DNA of 64,000 nt from Gyrodactylus bullatarudis (Eukaryota > Platyhelminthes > Monogenea > Gyrodactylidea > Gyrodactylidae): assembly GCA_012064415.1 (NCBI GenBank), contig SSNU01000229.1, positions 1 to 64,000 on the forward strand, written 5' to 3'. Of this stretch, positions 60,861 through 64,000 are shown piece by piece. The notes under the pieces were generated by a model that worked only from the letters and a program-made list of their open reading frames with translations, was not told where the DNA came from and did not search any database. Both the position numbers and the translations under genes were made by a program. Positions within the stretch are counted from its first letter, which is position 1, and each line of letters starts with the position of its first letter.

Positions 60861-62472
60861 TGGTCCAAGTTCAGAAAATTGCTCAATATAAACAAAACCT
60901 CTTCCATTAAAAATTTTACTTCACTCTCAGACCAAGATTTCTGTGAAGAAATTAATTTTTATTTTGAAAACACCTTCGGAAATTTTGAAATCATCGACAA
61001 AATCCCCTCTGATTCTATTCCTCCCTTTATCTGTATTGAACAATTTAGAACCCTTATAGATTCATGTAAAAATCTTAAAAGAATCGATTCGAAATTTAAT
61101 TCATTAAATCTTCTAAACTCCCTTAATAATAACTTCTTGACCAATTTATGTACTATTCAATGTTCAATTTAAGAACTACCTGAATCGTTGCATTGTTGAG
61201 TGTTTTATTCCCGATGATTGGCTTATCGTCAAAATTACGCCAATACCGAAAATCAAAAACTATTCGGAATATGCCCATCTTCGGCCAATCTCGTCATTAA
61301 ACGTCTTCCTTTCGGTAATTGACAGATTCCTAACTGCCGAAATAAGAGCCTCCCTTCCGTTTCCCTTCCCTGATGCATCTCAACATGGTTTTTTACCCCA
61401 AAAAAGTACTTCCAGCAATTTATTGGATTGCCTTGATTACTCCATCCCTCTATTAAAATCTAAATCATTTTTATTGATACATTACCTTGATATCTCTAAG
61501 GCTTTTGATAAACTGAAATTTTCTTTTATTAAAAAAAAACTTATTGACTTAAAAATTAATCCTTATGTAATTAATCTCACTATGTACTTTTTAACAAAAA
61601 GGATGCAATATGTCACTTTCAACGCCACTAACAGTAAACTTGTTAAGATAAACTCGGGAGTCCCCCAAGGTTCTTCTATTGGCCCTCTTCTTTTTAATAT
61701 TTGCTTCGCTGATATTCAGCTCTCTGAGGATATTGAAGGTGTCCTAATAAAATATGCCAACGACCTAAAATTCGTCTCTAGAATTAATAATGCTCTAGAC
61801 ATTATAAAAATAAATCGTAACTTCTTGCTTCTTAAAGGTTCCCTTGAGGCCATGGGGCTCTATATTAATAGAGATAAATGTAAAATTATGCTCCCATCTG
61901 GTCTCCCTGCAACCCTCATGGAATCTCTTCTACTTCCTGGAGAAATTGTCTCCTTAACTTTAGATCTGGGTTTCAGTATGTCATCTAATTTAAAAATTGA
62001 TCCTCTTTATAACATTTCTAGAATTAATACTATAATATATTCTATTAGAAAATTCTCTAAATCCAGTGACGTAAGACTAAAAGCTTACAAGTCATTGGTA
62101 TTTCCTCTTTTTGACTATATTTTCCCCCTACCTAACTTGAATAATGCTCAATCTTTAACAATTGAGCGGGTACAATATAGATTTTTACACTCTCTATATC
62201 CCCACCTGGACTCGTACAATGCACTCATCTTAATCTCAGGGATTAACCCTCTCTGGGTTCGTAGATATGCATTCATAGTTAAAAAAATTTCTGAGTCCTA
62301 TTCGGTTTCTGAGAATAACTATAATCTCAGGAATTCTAAATACGATGTTAATTACCTATTATCTAATTTCAACGCTATTAATTTAAAATATAAATTGTCT
62401 GATTGTAATGACCTGACTAATCTTAAATCTGTCATGTCACACATTAGATCTAAATTAGATTTTTTTTGTTAG
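60858..62472 (+). pseudogene. Non-LTR retrotransposon (LINE) reverse transcriptase, defective
   Basis: Two frames, 60858-61172 and 61167-62472, together encode most of a LINE reverse transcriptase; a single frameshift near 61165 separates them. Motifs in order: IPDDWLIVKITPIPKI and HLRPISSLNVF (fingers), HGFLPQKST, LDISKAFDKL (motif A, Asp present), SGVPQGSSIGPLLFNICFAD (motif B), KYANDLKF (motif C), then the thumb. Motif C should be YADD, but the first catalytic Asp is Asn (GAC to AAC). No endonuclease or ORF1 is present, so it is 5'-truncated. Clade is uncertain (jockey/CR1-like). It splits the PLE GIY-YIG domain. Confidence 0.88.
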
Positions 62473-62892
62473 AAATAGAAACTATATTGAAAAAAATAAT
62501 GGTTTACAAAATGATTATTGGATAAATGACAATAGTAGATCTTGTTTTTGGTTTATAGGCGAGGAAGAAACATAAATCATGAATAAGTTTTTTGATTGCA
62601 GTTGAAATAGTGTTGGCAGTATATCTGGAAATATTAAATCGAAAATCACCTGGTTAGCTTTACTCAATGAAGATCTGGATATAGGAGAGATTGGGATTAC
62701 TCTAAGTCTTTACTTTATTCATACCTCCATTAACCAGATGATTTTCGTTTTGATTGCAGACACTAGTTTTTCATATTTTATAACTTCATGATTAGTTATC
62801 ATTGATTACTAATCTCATTCGCCAATTTGATGAATTCGATAGAACATTTTTCTTTTTTTTTCTTTTAAACATCATTTTTCATTTATTTTGCT
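62473..62892 (+). other. Presumed LINE 3' UTR
   Basis: Non-coding sequence between the end of the LINE RT frame and the resumption of PLE coding sequence. The exact LINE end and target duplication could not be fixed. Confidence 0.5.
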
Positions 62893-63264
62893 TTGAACGA
62901 AAACCTCTACAAAGATTACTTATTATTTTGTAATTCTCAGTTTTATATAAATATAAGAAATTCGTCTAACAAAAAAGCCATCAGAGAGCACCTCAAAAAC
63001 TGTAATGCCGAAGTTTGCCCCCAAAACTTTGAAGTAATATATAAACCATCAAGAAACTGCATTTATAGTTTAAAAGCTGCTGAAGCATATCTCATCAATC
63101 AACACAAGCCAAATTTATGCATACAGAAATATCATGTTAAGCCCCTGAACTTCCCAAAACCAAAAGAGCAGAAACAATTGTCCCAGCCCCCACCCAAAAA
63201 GAAAAGAAGAGAAAAGGTCGAGACGAGCAAACGCATCACAGAGTTCATCCCAGCAACACAATAA
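62893..63264 (+). pseudogene. PLE GIY-YIG endonuclease, C-terminal half
   Basis: Reads NSSNKKAIREHLKNCN, then AAEAYLINQHKPNLCIQKYH, and ends in a basic Lys/Pro/Arg tail. AIREHL and the E...KPNLC block correspond to the downstream half of the PLE GIY-YIG domain and match the remnant at 298-590. It is the continuation of the half at 60701-60860. Confidence 0.75.
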
Positions 63265-63612
63265 TTTTCATAATGACCCCTTAATTAACACCATTTACAA
63301 TTTTTCGTTATAATTCTATTCTGTATTACTATAGATAATTATAATTAGTCCCATAACAATAACACATCCAAAAGACCAATTTTATTAAATAATGTTGCAT
63401 ACCTGGCAACAGGTATGATCCAATCAATCCAAGAACAATTTCAACCAATAATTTAATTCTAAAAACCTATATATTTGGCATGCATCACACTGATGAATAT
63501 GCCCGAAATAAAGGCCTTATTTGTGAGAAAAAACCCTGGCATCTTTTTACTTTAAATCTCATGACATCGGTGACCCAGCTCAAAACCAATGTTAAAAAAC
63601 ATCTATCCGACG
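63265..63612 (+). other. PLE 3' region with hammerhead-like motif
   Basis: Non-coding sequence following the PLE ORF. At 63486-63525 it contains CTGATGA, CGAAA and short flanking complementarities (CACA/TGTG, ATAA/TTAT). The block from about 63461 is shared with the tails in BAZ2 intron 6. Confidence 0.55.
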
Positions 63613-64000
63613 AAATTTTCATTTTTTCATCAAAAAATTGAATGTGATCAAGATTTTTTGAAATCTAGATTATGAGGCCCAGATTCACGATATGGAGAGA
63701 AAAATTTGAAAAAGTCAATTTTGATAGGGGATTTATGGCAAATTTGAAATCTTGAAGTAGCGCGAAATTCCCATTCTTTTGAACTTTGAGTTTAAAAATT
63801 TTGCTGATTTCAACGTGAGAGAGTGATCAGAAGTTGATATCTAGGATCGCAATTAGACAAAGAAAACGAATAAGTTGAATCTGATTTTCAGAATAAACCC
63901 ATCATCGTGTGAAAATTAAATTTTTAGTTTTTGATCATATTCCCTACTTAAAAATCAATAAAATTTTGATGAATAAAGGCCCTTGAAAAATGAAGAATTT

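Larger units (their letters stand above)
60548..63612 (+). mobile_element. Penelope-like element fragment, interrupted by a LINE
   Basis: Plus-strand PLE coding remnants: a degenerate QLPFKGE / KINDVFYETYPEGKIRII linker (60575-60690, frames broken) typical of the region between RT and endonuclease; then the first half of the GIY-YIG domain; then, after a ~2-kb LINE, the second half at 62893-63264 and 3' flank. Near-identical 12-mers, AAATTATCATTT (60536-60547) and AAATTTTCATTT (63613-63624), flank it as a probable target duplication. Most of the RT is absent, so it is a 5'-truncated copy. Confidence 0.7.
60502..64000 (+). repeat. Palindromic element (subfamily 2) split by a composite insertion; continues past the window
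   Basis: The terminus AGTTAATATGAAGATGGGAA appears at 60501-60520 and runs to ACAAAATT (60540). The continuation resumes at about 63613 with CATTTTTTCATCAA, then ATTATGAGGCCC and GAACTTTGAGTTTAAAA, matching the 56959 arm in order to the window end. The intervening 3.07 kb is the PLE/LINE composite. Confidence 0.75.

Noticed and set aside
60542..60907. 121-codon minus-strand ORF
   Set aside because: It is the antisense of the PLE GIY-YIG half; the plus-strand translation carries the recognisable motif.

Overview
The window is AT-rich animal nuclear DNA. It holds spliced genes with GT-AG introns, many animal-specific gene families (macoilin, BAF, BAZ2/toutatis, LARP1, TBCK) and several families of DNA and RNA transposons. 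The organism is probably an arthropod; a caligid copepod would fit the base composition and transposon mix, but nothing here proves it. Gene models below were built by hand from splice signals, reading phase and remembered protein families. They are internally consistent in phase, but no transcript or search backs them.

Layout. 1-590 (-): pieces of a Penelope-like retroelement (PLE), GIY-YIG end followed by the start of an RT. 1051-2581 (+): last two exons of TBCK. 4143-4415 (+): BAF, single exon. 5081-14783 (-): complete 10-exon macoilin gene, including two introns of only 35 and 31 nt and, in intron 8, a near-perfect 758-bp palindrome. 15098-15877 (+): CDV3 homolog, single exon, divergent from macoilin. 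17009-25802 (+): complete 15-exon BAZ2/toutatis chromatin-remodelling subunit. 27032-33929 (-): XPF/ERCC4 nuclease, modelled with six exons. 34207-35402 (+): two-exon C2H2 zinc-finger protein, divergent from ERCC4. 35841-38884 (+): LARP1, six exons, including a putative 25-nt intron and a 57-nt intron with no stop codon.

From about 39 kb to the end I see no host gene. This part is a mobile-element landscape: a decayed Tc1 copy; a complete hAT element with perfect 8-bp target duplications (45303-47094) inside what looks like an older hAT-like element; a 584-bp non-autonomous hAT, also with perfect 8-bp duplications (50087-50670); a long-TIR element whose arm runs into an assembly gap; several members of an ORF-less family of long palindromes; and, at 60.5-63.6 kb, a three-level nest in which a LINE sits in a PLE that sits in a palindromic element. 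Just after the PLE end lies a sequence with the conserved core boxes of a hammerhead ribozyme but a poor stem II.

The host genes do not form one pathway. Several are nuclear DNA or chromatin factors (BAF, BAZ2, XPF, the zinc-finger protein); LARP1, TBCK and macoilin act in the cytoplasm or endomembranes. Two gene pairs (macoilin/CDV3 and ERCC4/zinc finger) are head to head across about 300 bp and probably share bidirectional promoters.
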